DNA from: Caulobacter sp. NIBR2454
GTDB taxonomy: Bacteria > Pseudomonadota > Alphaproteobacteria > Caulobacterales > Caulobacteraceae
Length of the DNA stretch: 64,000 nucleotides
Direction: 5' to 3'
Assembly: GCF_027474405.1 (NCBI RefSeq)
Contig: NZ_CP114871.1
Span: 1,683,001-1,747,000, forward strand
Shown here: positions 35,342 through 45,053 of the stretch, piece after piece
Numbering within the stretch: position 1 is the first letter of the stretch
Layout: each line of letters opens with the position of its first letter
The notes under the pieces: model-generated
What the model was told of the DNA's origin: nothing
The model's database searches: none
The model's input: only the letters and a program-made list of their open reading frames with translations
Translations under genes and position numbers: made by a program

Positions 35342-36016
35342 TCAGTCGAAAAGTTCTAAGTTTTCCGTGTCGTTTTCAAGAATCTGACGCGCGAGCACGC
35401 GGGAAATCGCCTTTTGCTCGGCGTCGGCGGCCTCATCCAGCTTCTTGACGATCTCCAGAGCCTGGGGGACCGACCGCTGCATGCGACGCAGCAGGTAGGG
35501 ATAGACGTCCTCGGCCGGGCGGATGTTGCGTTCGCGGAAGAACTTGCGAAGGACGCCCTCCAGAACGATGTCGTCCGGCTCTTCGATCTCGGCCACCGGC
35601 ATGGCGTTCAGGCGAGAGCGAAGGTCGGGCAGGGTGGTCGTCCACTCCCGAGGCGCCTTGCGCGACGTCAGCAGCAGCGTGCTTTCGTTCTGGGCGGCCA
35701 TGTTGATCAGATGGAACAGGGCCTCGTCGGAAACCCAGTCATCGGCGTTTTCCAGCAGCACGGGGCGACCGGGGAGGGAGGCGAGATCGGCGGGCTCCTT
35801 ACGCGTGGGAGCGACAGCATCGACCTTGGACGCCCATTCGCGAGCCAGATGGCTTTTTCCGACCCCGGCGGGGCCGATCAGCGCTAGGCAGCCGCCATGC
35901 CAGGCCGGCCAGGCGTCGAGGGCGCGCAGAGCTTCCCTGTTCGTTGGAGACGCCACGAAGTCTTCCCGCGCGAACGACGCGGGTCTTTTAAGCTTCAATC
36001 TCAGTTGGCGAGCCAA
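35342..36016 (-). CDS. hdaA: DnaA-related regulatory inactivator HdaA
   Basis: This is a 224-residue AAA+ relative of DnaA that lacks the DNA-binding domain. With the sliding clamp it stimulates ATP hydrolysis by DnaA and prevents re-initiation. The N terminus QLRLKL (residues 4-9) fits a clamp-binding motif. Walker A is IGPAGVGKSH (about 48-57), Walker B is near VLLENADDW and sensor 1 is LLLTSRKAP. Family members also carry a sensor 2 Arg near PQALEIVKKLDE. The start is TTG at 36016; no ATG or GTG is available upstream before an in-frame stop. Confidence 0.92.
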   Translation of the reverse strand: MARQLRLKLKRPASFAREDFVASPTNREALRALDAWPAWHGGCLALIGPAGVGKSHLAREWASKVDAVAPTRKEPADLASLPGRPVLLENADDWVSDEALFHLINMAAQNESTLLLTSRKAPREWTTTLPDLRSRLNAMPVAEIEEPDDIVLEGVLRKFFRERNIRPAEDVYPYLLRRMQRSVPQALEIVKKLDEAADAEQKAISRVLARQILENDTENLELFD

Positions 36017-36527
36017 ATGCGATGACGTCCACGAGCGTTAATCACGTCATGACCTTAACGGGACATCTGTGGCAGGTCGATGTCCTCCGAAGGTCGTTGT
36101 GTGGAAGACTTGACCAAGTTGTGGACGGCAAAGGCTTTTGCCCACGGCTTTTCAGCCTCGCGCGGTTGCTGCGAAGGAAAAGGGAAGGGTGCGGAGCATC
36201 CAGGCCTTCGCCCGGAATTTGTGGAGTTGAGTACCGTTTCGACGAAGGAAGAACGCTCCGCGCGGTCGTTATCCCAGAGGGGGGAGCGCGCGGACGTCTT
36301 AGGCCCTTCACTCCCGGCGGCCCCTGGACGGGCGGATCGCGCGACGACGCTTTCCGATAGGCGAGCTTACGTCCTTCGCCCTCACCCCGGCGGCTTTCGA
36401 CCGCCGGCGATTATCCCGCTCGACCACATCCCATCGCCGCATCAAGTCGCCGGCCGAGCGCCCTTCCCATGCGATGGGACGAGAACAGATTAAGCGAGGT
36501 TTGGAAGGGGTGGATAAGGGGCGTGAT
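36017..36527. other. 511-base gap between hdaA and arsH, no gene recognised
   Basis: Short reading frames here have no family features. One hairpin is clear: CCGGCGG (36387-36393) with CCGCCGG (36401-36407), loop CTTTCGA, without a T tract. Two TTAA tetramers and the octamer GTCATGAC lie near the hdaA start (36038-36059), and may belong to its promoter. The gap marks the boundary of the arsenic cassette. I compared it by eye with RNase P, 6S and tmRNA and saw no match. Confidence 0.4.
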
Positions 36528-37271
36528 TTACCCGGTCTGGGAGCCCGTGGACTCGTGGCTCATGGCCTTGGCGCCCAGGGCGACCTGTTCGGGGATGCGG
36601 CCATCGGCCTTTCGCTCGCTGTAGCGGTCGACGAGGTAGTCGGCGCGGTCACGGGTCAGCAGGGTGAACTTCATCAACTCCTCCATCACATCGACGACGC
36701 GGTCGTAATAGGCGGACGGCTTCATGCGGTCGTTCTCGTCGAACTCCTGCCAGGCCTTGGCGACCGAGGACTGATTGGGAATGGTGATCATGCGCATCCA
36801 GCGGCCGAGAAGGCGCAGGGTGTTGACGGCGTTGAAGGACTGCGAGCCGCCGCTGACCTGCATGACCGCGAGGGTCCGGCCCTGGGTCGGGCGTACGCTG
36901 CCGATCTCCAGCGGGATCCAGTCGATCTGAGCCTTCATGATCCCGGTGATCGCCCCATGCCGTTCGGGGCTGCACCAGACCTGTCCCTCCGACCAGAGAG
37001 ACAGGGCGCGAAGCTCCTGGACCTTCGGATGGTCGGGAGTGGTCGCATCGGGGAGGGGGAGGTCGCGAGGATCGAAGATGCGCGTCTCCGCCCCCAGATG
37101 CTGGAGGATTCGCGCGGCCTCTTCGGTCAGCAGGCGGCTGAACGACCGCTCCCGCAGCGAGCCGTAGAGCAGCAGTATGCGCGGCGGGTGCGTGGCGACG
37201 GCGGCGGGTTGCAGCGCGTCGTGGGTCGGGGTGGGCAGGAACTGCGCCTGAAGGGCGGGAAGGTCGGTCAT
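36528..37271 (-). CDS. arsH: Arsenical resistance protein ArsH
   Basis: This is a 247-residue flavoprotein that oxidises trivalent organoarsenicals using NADPH and FMN. The FMN-binding loop is [15 protein letters not shown] (about residues 34-48). The family signatures [43 protein letters not shown] and [16 protein letters not shown] are intact. ATG at 37271 follows AGGAG; the upstream in-frame ATG at 37295 would fall inside the arsR operator region. It is divergent from arsR. Confidence 0.96.
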   Translation of the reverse strand: MTDLPALQAQFLPTPTHDALQPAAVATHPPRILLLYGSLRERSFSRLLTEEAARILQHLGAETRIFDPRDLPLPDATTPDHPKVQELRALSLWSEGQVWCSPERHGAITGIMKAQIDWIPLEIGSVRPTQGRTLAVMQVSGGSQSFNAVNTLRLLGRWMRMITIPNQSSVAKAWQEFDENDRMKPSAYYDRVVDVMEELMKFTLLTRDRADYLVDRYSERKADGRIPEQVALGAKAMSHESTGSQTG

Positions 37272-37301
37272 GGCGGGCTCCTGGCTGTCTTCCAATCATC
37301 G

Positions 37302-37315
37302 TATAGTTCTACTAT
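37302..37315. promoter_or_regulatory. ars promoter/operator between arsH and arsR
   Basis: ATAGT-TCT-ACTAT (37303-37315) is a perfect dyad in the 53-base space between the two divergent starts. TATAGT (37302-37307) could be the -10 of arsR, so an ArsR dimer bound there would block transcription on both sides. The site is visible; the binding is inferred. Confidence 0.55.
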
Positions 37316-37324
37316 TGTGGAAAT

Positions 37325-37696
37325 ATGGAATCGAAAGAAGCCGTTCCCGCGCTCGCCGCTCTGGCCCATGAGGGCCGGCTGGCGATTTTCCGCTTGCTGG
37401 TCCAGGCCGGGCCGGAGGGGCTGGCCGCGGGCGAGGTCGCGCGCCGGCTGGACATTTTGCCCAACACCCTGTCGGCCAGCTTCAATGTGCTGGCCCATGC
37501 CGGCCTGATCGGGTCGCATCGGGAAGGCCGGTCGATCATCTACGCAGCCGACTACGGGCGGATGAGCGCGCTGCTCGGCTTCATGATGGCCGACTGCTGC
37601 AACGGGTCGCCCGAAATCTGCGGGCCGCTCAACCAGATTCTGGAGCAGGCCGCGTGCTGCGCTCCCAACCAAACCAGACAGACGGAACCGGCATGA
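37325..37696 (+). CDS. arsR: ArsR family arsenic-responsive repressor
   Basis: This is a 123-residue winged-helix repressor. The HTH is GLAAGEVARRLDILPNTLSASFNVLAHAGLI (about residues 32-62). The likely As(III) site is the Cys91-Cys92 and Cys99 trio in DCCNGSPEICG, similar to the C-terminal three-cysteine site of Acidithiobacillus ArsR rather than the alpha-3 site of the E. coli plasmid type. A second CC pair is at 111-112. The ribosome binding site is weak (GGAA two bases from the ATG), so the message may be near leaderless. Its stop overlaps arsC (ATGA). Confidence 0.95.
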   Translation: MESKEAVPALAALAHEGRLAIFRLLVQAGPEGLAAGEVARRLDILPNTLSASFNVLAHAGLIGSHREGRSIIYAADYGRMSALLGFMMADCCNGSPEICGPLNQILEQAACCAPNQTRQTEPA

Positions 37697-38190
37697 GCGC
37701 CCCCTTCAACGTCCTTTTTCTCTGCACCGGCAATTCCGCCCGTTCGGTGATCGCCGAGGCCCTGGTCAACAAGCTGGGCGCGGGCAAGTTCAAGGCCTAT
37801 TCGGCGGGATCGATGCCGAAGGGCGAGATCAATCCCCACTCGATACCGGTGGTCGAGAGCCTGGGCTTCAAGGCGCAGGATTTCCGCTCCAAGTCGTGGG
37901 ACGAGTTCGCCGTGCCGGGCGCGCCGAAGCTGGATTTCATCTTCACCGTCTGTGACGACGCCGCGGGCGAGGTCTGCCCGATCTGGCCGGGACAGCCGAT
38001 GACGGCGCACTGGGGCATTCCTGATCCGGCCGCCGCGACCGGCACGCCCGCCGAGATCGCCGTGGCCTTCGCCGAGGCGCGGCGTCAGCTGGAGAACCGT
38101 ATCCAGCTGTTCCTGCAGCTACCCCTCGCATCGCTGGACAGGTTGTCGCTGCAAAGCCGCCTGCGTGACATCGGCAAGACCGTCGACTGA
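37693..38190 (+). CDS. arsC: Arsenate reductase (low-molecular-weight phosphatase type)
   Basis: This 165-residue enzyme reduces arsenate to arsenite using the LMW-PTPase fold. The P-loop CTGNSARS begins at Cys11 (CX5R). Cys87 and Cys95 in VCDDAAGEVCP form the redox relay of thioredoxin-coupled enzymes. The general acid Asp is in HWGIPDPA. Translational overlap with arsR (ATGA) and with the permease (TGATG) shows one operon. Confidence 0.95.
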   Translation: MSAPFNVLFLCTGNSARSVIAEALVNKLGAGKFKAYSAGSMPKGEINPHSIPVVESLGFKAQDFRSKSWDEFAVPGAPKLDFIFTVCDDAAGEVCPIWPGQPMTAHWGIPDPAAATGTPAEIAVAFAEARRQLENRIQLFLQLPLASLDRLSLQSRLRDIGKTVD

Positions 38191-39242
38191 TGTCGGTCTT
38201 CGAGCGCTACCTGACCCTTTGGGTCGCCCTGTGCATCGTGACCGGCATCGTGCTGGGTCACTTCTTCGGGCCGGTCTTCCAGGCCGTCGCGGCCATGGAG
38301 GTCGCGCGGGTCAATCTGCCGATGGCGGGGCTGATCTGGCTGATGATCACGCCCATGCTGATGAAGGTCGACTTCGCGGCGCTGGGGCAGGTGAAGGCGC
38401 ACTGGCGCGGGATCGGGGTGACGCTGTTCATCAACTGGATCGTCAAGCCGTTCGGCATGGCGGCCCTGGCCTGGCTGTTCATCGGCTGGCTGTTTCGGCC
38501 CTGGCTGCCAGCGAACCAGATCGACAGCTATATCGCCGGCCTGATCCTGCTGGCGGCGGCGCCCTGCACGGCGATGGTGTTCGTGTGGAGCAATCTGACC
38601 GATGGCGAGCCGCATTTCACGCTCAGCCAGGTGGCGTTGAACGACACCATCATGGTGGTCGCCTTCGCGCCGATCGTGGGGCTTTTGCTGGGCCTGTCGG
38701 CGATCACCGTGCCGTGGAGCACGCTGGTGCTGTCGGTGGCGCTGTACATCATCGTGCCGGTGGTGGCGGCGCAGCTGATCCGGCGAGCCTTGCTCAAGTC
38801 GGGCGGGCAGGGCGCCCTCCTGCGAGCGCTTGGCTATCTGCAGCCGCTGTCCATCGCGGCCCTGTTGGCGACGCTGGTGCTGCTGTTCGGGTTTCAGGGC
38901 GAGCAGATCATCCGTCAGCCGCTGATCATCGCGCTGCTGGCCGTGCCGATCCTGATCCAGGTCTATCTGAACTCCGGCCTAGCCTATGTGCTGAACCGGG
39001 CCACGGGCGAGGCGCATTGCGTCGCCGGGCCGTCGGCGCTGATCGGGGCGAGCAACTTCTTCGAACTGGCGGTGGCGGCGGCGATCAGCATCTTCGGCTT
39101 TCAGTCGGGCGCGGCCCTGGCGACGGTGGTGGGCGTGCTGATCGAGGTGCCGGTGATGCTGTCCATCGTCGCCATCGTGAACCGCAGCAAGGGCTGGTAC
39201 GAGCGCGGCCCGCGGGTGGGCAGGGGCGTCGGCCCCCGCTGA
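38190..39242 (+). CDS. acr3: Arsenite efflux permease ACR3
   Basis: This 350-residue inner-membrane protein of the bile/arsenite/riboflavin transporter family exports As(III). It has ten predicted membrane helices, starting at about residue 8. The conserved Cys126 lies in [11 protein letters not shown] (TM4), the conserved Glu in GVLIEVPVM (TM9), and TPMLMKVDF is a family signature. The start overlaps the arsC stop by one base. There is no ArsA ATPase gene nearby, so it acts as a secondary transporter. Confidence 0.95.
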   Translation: MSVFERYLTLWVALCIVTGIVLGHFFGPVFQAVAAMEVARVNLPMAGLIWLMITPMLMKVDFAALGQVKAHWRGIGVTLFINWIVKPFGMAALAWLFIGWLFRPWLPANQIDSYIAGLILLAAAPCTAMVFVWSNLTDGEPHFTLSQVALNDTIMVVAFAPIVGLLLGLSAITVPWSTLVLSVALYIIVPVVAAQLIRRALLKSGGQGALLRALGYLQPLSIAALLATLVLLFGFQGEQIIRQPLIIALLAVPILIQVYLNSGLAYVLNRATGEAHCVAGPSALIGASNFFELAVAAAISIFGFQSGAALATVVGVLIEVPVMLSIVAIVNRSKGWYERGPRVGRGVGPR

Positions 39243-39357
39243 CGGCGGCGAAACGCACGCCGGCGGCGGTCGCGAAACCTTGACATCACCGGCCTGTCAT
39301 GCGCCCTTCCGCCGCTCGCAAATCAGTGCGTTTTTCTCGAAGATTCCGACGTTTCAC

Positions 39358-41139
39358 ATGCACGCCTATCGCTCTCATAACTGCGGCCAGCTCCGCGCCT
39401 CCGACACCGGCGCCGCGGTGCGCCTGTCCGGCTGGATCCACCGCAAGCGCGATCACGGTGGGCTGGTGTTCATCGACCTGCGCGACCACTACGGTCTGAC
39501 GCAGCTGGTGTTGCACCCCGAAACCCCGGGCTTCGACGTGGTCGAGCGCCTGCGCACCGAGAGCGTGCTGAAGATCGACGGCGAAGTCGTCGCCCGTTCG
39601 CCCGAAACCGTGAACGCCAACCTGCCGACCGGTGAGGTCGAGGTTCGCGTCAAGGCGGTGGAAGTGCTGTCGGAAGCCGCCGAGCTGCCGCTGCCGGTGT
39701 TTGGCGAGCCGGACTATCCGGAAGAAATCCGCCTCAAGCACCGCTATCTCGACCTGCGCCGCGAGACGCTGCACAAGAACATCGTCCTGCGCTCGAAGGT
39801 CATCCAGTCGATCCGCGCGCGGATGTTCGGCCAGGGCTTCAACGAGTTCCAGACGCCGATCCTGACCGCCTCGTCGCCGGAAGGCGCGCGCGACTTCCTG
39901 GTGCCGTCGCGTCTGCATCCGTCGAAATTCTACGCGCTGCCCCAGGCGCCCCAGCAGTTCAAGCAACTGCTGATGGTCTCGGGTTTCGACCGCTATTTCC
40001 AGATCGCGCCGTGCTTCCGCGATGAAGACCTGCGCGCCGACCGTTCGCTGGAATTCTACCAGCTCGACGTCGAGATGAGCTTCGTCACCCAGGAGGACGT
40101 GTTCGCGGCTATCGAGCCGGTGATGCACGGGGTGTTCGAGGAGTTCGCCGACGGCAAGCGCGTCAGCGCCTATCCCTTCGACCGCATCCCGTACCGTGAA
40201 GCGATCTCCAAGTACGGCTCGGACAAGCCGGACCTGCGCAATCCGATCGAGATGCAGGATGTGTCGGAGCATTTCCGCGGCGGCGGTTTCGGTCTGTTCG
40301 CCAAGATCCTGGACGCCGACGCCAAGAACGCGGTGTGGGCCATTCCCGCGCCGACCGGCGGCAGTCGCGCCTTCTGCGACCGCATGAACAGCTGGGCGCA
40401 GGGCGAAGGCCAGCCGGGCCTGGGTTATGTCTTCTGGTCGGAGGACCAGGGCGGCTGGGGCGGCCCGATCGCCAAGAACCTGGGCGCGGAAGCGGCCGAC
40501 AAGCTGATGACCAGCCTGGGCCTGAAGAGCGGCGACGCGGCCTTCTTCGTCGCCGGCGACCCCTCGGTATTCTACAAATTCGCCGGCTCGGCGCGCACCA
40601 AGGTGGGTACGGACCTGAACCTGGTGGACGAGGACCAGTTCAAGTTCTGCTGGATCGTCGACTTCCCGATGTTCGAGTGGAATGAGGACGAGAAGCGCGT
40701 CGACTTCAGCCACAACCCGTTCTCGATGCCGCAGGGCGAGCTGGAGGCCCTGACGACCAAGGACCCGCTGGACATCCTGGCGTACCAGTACGACATCGTC
40801 TGCAACGGCTACGAGCTGTGCTCGGGCGCGATCCGGAACCACAAGCCCGAGATCATGCTCAAGGCCTTCGAGATCGCCGGCTATGGCGCGGAAGTGGTCG
40901 AGGAGCAGTTCGGCGGCATGCTAAACGCTTTCCGCTATGGCGCGCCGCCGCACGGCGGCCTGGCCCCCGGCATCGACCGCATCGTCATGCTGCTGGCTGG
41001 CCAGACGGCGATCCGCGAAGTCATCGCCTTCCCGCTGAATCAGCAGGGCCAGGACCTGCTGATGAACGCGCCGGCCGAGGTGCAGGACCGTCAGCTGAAG
41101 GAACTGCACATCCGCACGGCCCCGCCGATCAAGGCTTGA
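39358..41139 (+). CDS. aspS: Aspartate-tRNA ligase
   Basis: This 593-residue class II synthetase has an OB-fold anticodon domain (residues about 8-100, [26 protein letters not shown]), motif 2 [16 protein letters not shown], a GAD insertion domain (about 285-410), QAPQQFKQ at the flipping loop, and motif 3 [15 protein letters not shown]. Bacterial-type architecture in alphaproteobacteria is usually non-discriminating, also charging tRNA-Asn, but that is not shown here. ATG at 39358 yields the usual N terminus [10 protein letters not shown]. It is followed by a strong bidirectional terminator. Confidence 0.98.
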   Translation: MHAYRSHNCGQLRASDTGAAVRLSGWIHRKRDHGGLVFIDLRDHYGLTQLVLHPETPGFDVVERLRTESVLKIDGEVVARSPETVNANLPTGEVEVRVKAVEVLSEAAELPLPVFGEPDYPEEIRLKHRYLDLRRETLHKNIVLRSKVIQSIRARMFGQGFNEFQTPILTASSPEGARDFLVPSRLHPSKFYALPQAPQQFKQLLMVSGFDRYFQIAPCFRDEDLRADRSLEFYQLDVEMSFVTQEDVFAAIEPVMHGVFEEFADGKRVSAYPFDRIPYREAISKYGSDKPDLRNPIEMQDVSEHFRGGGFGLFAKILDADAKNAVWAIPAPTGGSRAFCDRMNSWAQGEGQPGLGYVFWSEDQGGWGGPIAKNLGAEAADKLMTSLGLKSGDAAFFVAGDPSVFYKFAGSARTKVGTDLNLVDEDQFKFCWIVDFPMFEWNEDEKRVDFSHNPFSMPQGELEALTTKDPLDILAYQYDIVCNGYELCSGAIRNHKPEIMLKAFEIAGYGAEVVEEQFGGMLNAFRYGAPPHGGLAPGIDRIVMLLAGQTAIREVIAFPLNQQGQDLLMNAPAEVQDRQLKELHIRTAPPIKA

Positions 41140-41160
41140 TCGACGGCGACGGCCTGAAAC

Positions 41161-41197
41161 AAAAAACCCTCCGGCTTGCGGGCCGGAGGGTTTTTTT
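41161..41197. terminator. Bidirectional terminator after aspS and pentapeptide gene
   Basis: AAAAAACCCTCCGGC (41161-41175) pairs perfectly over 15 bases with GCCGGAGGGTTTTTT (41182-41196); the loop is TTGCGG. There are T tracts on both strands. Confidence 0.95.
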
Positions 41198-41218
41198 ATC
41201 GGCTGGAGAAGGCGTCGG

Positions 41219-42151
41219 TCAGTTGCGCGGCGGCTTTGGCGGAACCGGCGGCGCCGGTTGCACGCGCACGGCGCGCATCCTGGCGGCGGCTTCGGCTTGG
41301 GCCGCCCGAGCTTCGGCCTGGGCGGCGCGAGCCTCGGCCTGGGCTTCCGCATGGATCACCACGCGGCGATGGCGGCTAGCGCAGCCCTTGGACGTGATGC
41401 CCGACGGCAGGCGGGTGGAGGAATTGCTGCAGGCGTCGTCGATCTGGTCCTGGGTCAGGCCCTTGGCGCGAGACAGGTCCGCGCCATGCAGATTGGCGTT
41501 GCTCAGATCGGCGTTGCGGAAGTCTGCGCCGTCGAAGTCGGCCCCGGTCATGATGGCGCTGTTTAGATCGGTGTTGCGGAAGTCCGCCCCGCTGAAATTG
41601 CCGGCGGACAGGTTCGCGGCGTTCATTTCGGAGTTACGAAAATCGACCCTGCGGGCGTCGGCGCCGACCATGATGACGCCGTGCAGTTCGCTATGGCGCA
41701 GATCGGCCTCGGTCAGCTGGGCCTTGCTGAAGTTCACGCCCTTGAGCTCGGCGCTGCGCAGATCGACGCGGCGGAGGCGCGCGGCCACGAAGTTGGAGCC
41801 GGTGGCCTCGATCCCTTCCATCTGGGCGCCCGAGAACTCGGCGCTCTGGAAGTTGGCGCCCATCATATAGGCCCCGCGCAGATCGACCCGCGACAGGTCG
41901 GCGCTGGCGAAGTTGGAGCCCACGATGCGGGCGCCGCGCATGTCGGCGCCGACCAGGTTGGCGCTCTGAAAATTGGCGCCGTTGATGCGGGCGTTGAGCA
42001 ACTTCTTGCCCGACAGGTCGCACCCGCCGCAGGACCCGCTGAGCGAGATCATGCGGGCCACGTCCTTTTCGCCGTTAGGCGCGCGCGCTTCGGCCACGCC
42101 GGCGGTCGCGGCGAGCAGAAGAGCGGAAAGGGCGAAGGCGATACGCGGCAT
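41219..42151 (-). CDS. Exported pentapeptide-repeat protein
   Basis: This is a 310-residue protein with a signal peptide ending EARA near residue 23. A CGGC motif (Cys41 and Cys44) opens the repeat domain. About 38 tandem pentapeptides A(D/N)LXX follow (about residues 45-235), predicted to form a right-handed quadrilateral beta helix. After a segment with two cysteines (DDACSNSS and KGCASRHRR) comes an Ala/Glu/Gln/Arg-rich helical tail with AEARAAQ repeats, then a Pro-rich end. GGAG lies seven bases before the ATG. It follows the NrdJ-like gene by 58 bases on the same strand. Most pentapeptide-repeat proteins of this type are cytoplasmic, so export is notable. The function is unknown. Confidence 0.85.
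   Translation of the reverse strand: MPRIAFALSALLLAATAGVAEARAPNGEKDVARMISLSGSCGGCDLSGKKLLNARINGANFQSANLVGADMRGARIVGSNFASADLSRVDLRGAYMMGANFQSAEFSGAQMEGIEATGSNFVAARLRRVDLRSAELKGVNFSKAQLTEADLRHSELHGVIMVGADARRVDFRNSEMNAANLSAGNFSGADFRNTDLNSAIMTGADFDGADFRNADLSNANLHGADLSRAKGLTQDQIDDACSNSSTRLPSGITSKGCASRHRRVVIHAEAQAEARAAQAEARAAQAEAAARMRAVRVQPAPPVPPKPPRN
41291..41344. repeat. 21-bp tandem repeat, about 2.5 copies, in the pentapeptide protein tail
   Basis: Two 21-bp units (41291-41311 and 41312-41332) differ at three positions, with a partial third to 41344. They encode the AEARAAQ heptads of the C-terminal helix. The unit is a multiple of three, so copy-number change would keep the frame. Confidence 0.7.
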
Positions 42152-42209
42152 ACATACGCTCCAGCGACTGTTACCAACCCATTTGGTGCCGCTGGGGTGC
42201 TGACGCCAC

Positions 42210-44990
42210 TTAATTCGAGTTAATGGCGCCGCCGTCGCTCCGGCCTGCCTGAACGCCACAGGTGTCGCAGACGCTCAAGCCCCCGCGCTGGACCAGCGCC
42301 TGATCGCCGCAAGCGGGGCACATGCCGGCCAAGGGGCCTGTGACAGCCTGGGTTTCAGCCTTGCGGCCGCCGAAGGGAAGCAGGACCAGGTTGTCGGGCG
42401 CCGCGCCGCGCGAGAAACCCTTGGAGATGAATTTGGACGCCAACTGCGGCGTTTCGTCCTCCGCCCCCTCGGGCGCGTTCTTGCCGGCCCCGAGGCCGTC
42501 GGCGTTGAACTCGGCCGGGTCGGCGTTGGCCAGGTCGTCGCGGCCCAGATAGGACACGCCCAGTTCGCGGAAGATGTAGTCGAGGATCGAGGTCGCCGAG
42601 CGGATGGAGTCGTTGCCCGTGACCGGGCCGGCCGGCTCGAAGCGCGTATAGACGAAGGCGTCGACGAACTCGTCGAGCGGCACGCCATGCTGCAGGCCGA
42701 TGGAGACCGCGATGGCGAAGTTGTTCATCAGCGAGCGGAAGGCGGCGCCTTCCTTGTGCATGTCGATGAAGATCTCGCCCAACTCGCCGTCGTCGTATTC
42801 GCCGGTGTGGATGTAGACCTTGTGTCCGCCCACAGCGGCCTTCTGGATGTAGCCCTTGCGGCGGTCGGGCAGCTTTCGGCGGGCGCGGTCGCGTTCGACG
42901 ATCTTCTCGACGATGCGCTCGCGGATTTCAGGGGCGGATTCCAGCCGGCGACGAGTCGTTTCCTCGACCTCCGGCAGGTCCAGGGCGAAGCTGGCCGGGG
43001 CGGGACCGCGCACCAGACGCAGGGCGCGCACGCCCGCGCGGGCGGCGGCGGCTTGCAGACGGGCGGCCTCGGTCGGGCTGTCGGCGAAGTCCAGCTCCAG
43101 CGCGACGGCGGAGGGGGTGCAGACGAAGGCCTCGATGGCGGCCGTCATGGACAGGCGCGCGGGCAGGGCGATCTCGGCCGGCTCGGCGAACACCGACTGG
43201 GCGCGCTCGCCCAGGAACGGCGCGTCCGACAGGCGCCGAGCGCCCAAGGCGTAGGTCTCGGCGGCGGCGATCTCGTCGGGCGTGAAGCCCGCGAAGGCCA
43301 GGGTGTCGAAGTCCGGATCCATGACCGCGTCGCTGTCGGCGCCCAGGACGTCGCAGACGAAGCCGGCCTCGATCACCGCCGGAGCGAAAGCGGCGCGCAG
43401 GGAGCCAGCCAGGGGCAGGACGGCTTCGGCCGCGGCGATCTCATGGGCGGTGAAGCCCTTGGCCTCCAGCGCTGCGTGGTCGATGGCCGGCGCCTCGCGC
43501 AGATCGCCGACGCCCAGGGCGTGCGCCCGTAGATCGTCAGCCAGACCCAGGGCCTTGGCGCCGGTCAGGGCGGCGTCGGCCAGGACGGGGACGATCTCGC
43601 CGTCGGCGGTCTCGGAGACCGTGACGGCTCCGGTCCAGGGCGCGGCGCCCAAGGGCGCGCCGAGACGCAGGGCGAGCTCGGCGTCTTCGAAGAGAGAGCT
43701 TACGGCGGTGTGGGCCAGCTTTTCGGAGTGCTGCGCGGCGTCGCTGAACAGGGTTGCGGCGCGGGCGGCGATGTCGCCCTTCAGCTTGCGGGCGGCCTGG
43801 GCCCGGCGGCGCAGGGCGGCGGCGAGGGCGGCGCGGTCGTCCTCGGCCAGCGGAGCGGCGGCGGCCCGGGCGGCGATTTCGGCAGAGGCGCGGAAGGCCT
43901 CAGCCGTGAGCAGGGCGAAGAGGACGGAGGCGGCCTTGCGACCGTCTTCCGCGCCATAGGGCAGGCCGAGGGCGACGATGTGATCGCCCAGCCCGGCCAG
44001 GGTCAGGTCGATGCGGCCCGCGGGCAGGCCGGCGGCGGCGCGCTCGATCTCAAGCGCGGCGGTCATCAGGCCGACCACGTGGCTGAAGGCGTCGAGGTCA
44101 AGGCCGCCGTCAGAGACGAAGGCGCGGATGTCGATGGCGGCGGCGGGTGCGGAGGCTTGCAGGGCCGCCGCATCGAGAGGATCGAAGGCCAGGGTCAGGC
44201 GGCCGGTCTCCCAACCCGCCTGGGCGGCGCGGCGGGCGGAGGGCTCGGCGGCCTCCACGGTCTTGCGGATAGCGGAGACGAACAGACGAGCGGGGGCGGC
44301 CAGGGCGGGGGTGGCCTGCGGGATGGGCGCGGCGCCGGCGCGGGCCAGCAGGATGGCGTCGGCGATCTGGGCGTCGTCGGCCCCGGCTTCGCGGGCGGCG
44401 CGAGCGGCGCGGGCCAGCGCCGTGTTGCGACGGGGATCGGCGCAGGCGGCCGCGTCGCCCTCGCAGCGGGCCACGGCGTCCGAAACGGCGGCGAGGCGGG
44501 CGGACAGGTGGCCGGCGGCGCGCTCGGCGCAGGTGGCGGCGCGGGTCTGGGCCACATGGCGCGCGGCGGCGGCGTTGAACTCAAGATCGTCCAGGGCGGC
44601 GCTCTCGGCGCGGCCGGCGGGAGCGAGCGTGGCCGGGGCGACATAGCCGAGGGTCAGGGCGGCGAACAGTTCTTCGCGGAAGGCCTGGGCGTCGGCGGCC
44701 TTTGCGAACAGGCCCTGGGCCAGGCCGAAGGCGGCTAGGCGGCGAGCGTAGCGGTCGGGACCGCCGGCCAGCAGGGCGCCGGTGGGCGATTCGGCGATCA
44801 GGGCCTTTGGCGTATCGGCATGCGGCAGGTCGTGGGGAAGCTGGGCGGCCCAGTCGAGCCAGGCCTGAACCCGAGCGTCAGGCCAGCTCTTGGGGGCGAG
44901 AACCCCGGCCAGAGCGTCCGCGGTCTCGACGGTGCGCAGCTCGACCTCCGCCGCACGCCCATGGGCCGAAAGACGCCTTACGAACCGCAT
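42210..44990 (-). CDS. Degenerate NrdJ-like protein (TSCPD and zinc-ribbon domains)
   Basis: This is a 926-residue relative of the class II (B12-dependent) ribonucleotide reductase. The C-terminal 215 residues are close to Nrd[27 protein letters not shown] (from residue 710), the [20 protein letters not shown] stretch, [15 protein letters not shown], and a zinc ribbon with Cys891/894/908/911. Weaker NrdJ-like segments persist upstream: [17 protein letters not shown] (298-314), [18 protein letters not shown] and [20 protein letters not shown] (493-512). However, the catalytic NPCSE and ACNLASLN motifs are absent, and the PTGTIG loop appears only as PWTGAV (451-456). NrdJ is usually near 1,200 residues. 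It is probably a pseudoenzyme or a protein with a new function. GGGAGA precedes the ATG. Confidence 0.85.
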   Translation of the reverse strand: MRFVRRLSAHGRAAEVELRTVETADALAGVLAPKSWPDARVQAWLDWAAQLPHDLPHADTPKALIAESPTGALLAGGPDRYARRLAAFGLAQGLFAKAADAQAFREELFAALTLGYVAPATLAPAGRAESAALDDLEFNAAAARHVAQTRAATCAERAAGHLSARLAAVSDAVARCEGDAAACADPRRNTALARAARAAREAGADDAQIADAILLARAGAAPIPQATPALAAPARLFVSAIRKTVEAAEPSARRAAQAGWETGRLTLAFDPLDAAALQASAPAAAIDIRAFVSDGGLDLDAFSHVVGLMTAALEIERAAAGLPAGRIDLTLAGLGDHIVALGLPYGAEDGRKAASVLFALLTAEAFRASAEIAARAAAAPLAEDDRAALAAALRRRAQAARKLKGDIAARAATLFSDAAQHSEKLAHTAVSSLFEDAELALRLGAPLGAAPWTGAVTVSETADGEIVPVLADAALTGAKALGLADDLRAHALGVGDLREAPAIDHAALEAKGFTAHEIAAAEAVLPLAGSLRAAFAPAVIEAGFVCDVLGADSDAVMDPDFDTLAFAGFTPDEIAAAETYALGARRLSDAPFLGERAQSVFAEPAEIALPARLSMTAAIEAFVCTPSAVALELDFADSPTEAARLQAAAARAGVRALRLVRGPAPASFALDLPEVEETTRRRLESAPEIRERIVEKIVERDRARRKLPDRRKGYIQKAAVGGHKVYIHTGEYDDGELGEIFIDMHKEGAAFRSLMNNFAIAVSIGLQHGVPLDEFVDAFVYTRFEPAGPVTGNDSIRSATSILDYIFRELGVSYLGRDDLANADPAEFNADGLGAGKNAPEGAEDETPQLASKFISKGFSRGAAPDNLVLLPFGGRKAETQAVTGPLAGMCPACGDQALVQRGGLSVCDTCGVQAGRSDGGAINSN

Positions 44991-45053
44991 GAAGCGACTC
45001 TCCCGTTAACCTCGCCGCGAAAAGCTAAAGGCCGGGAGGGGTGCGATCAATAG

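Noticed and set aside
36022..36360. 112-codon frame between hdaA and arsH
   Set aside because: No ribosome binding site, no family similarity and a composition unlike the neighbours; more likely a chance frame in GC-rich DNA.
36511..36519. DnaA-box-like TGGATAAGG before arsH end
   Set aside because: It differs from the consensus at the outer positions and lies inside no obvious promoter.
36017..36527. RNase P RNA, 6S RNA or tmRNA in the hdaA-arsH gap
   Set aside because: The conserved GAGGAAAGUCCGGGC of RNase P and the other signature loops are not present on either strand.
42210..42223. CtrA-like TTAA-N6-TTAA at the end of the NrdJ-like gene
   Set aside because: The CtrA consensus needs seven bases between the half-sites; with six, a full site is not supported, although it does lie in front of the pentapeptide gene.
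43710..44738. 342-codon Gly-rich frame antisense to the NrdJ-like gene
   Set aside because: It is a GC-skew shadow of the Ala-rich protein on the other strand, with no family signature.
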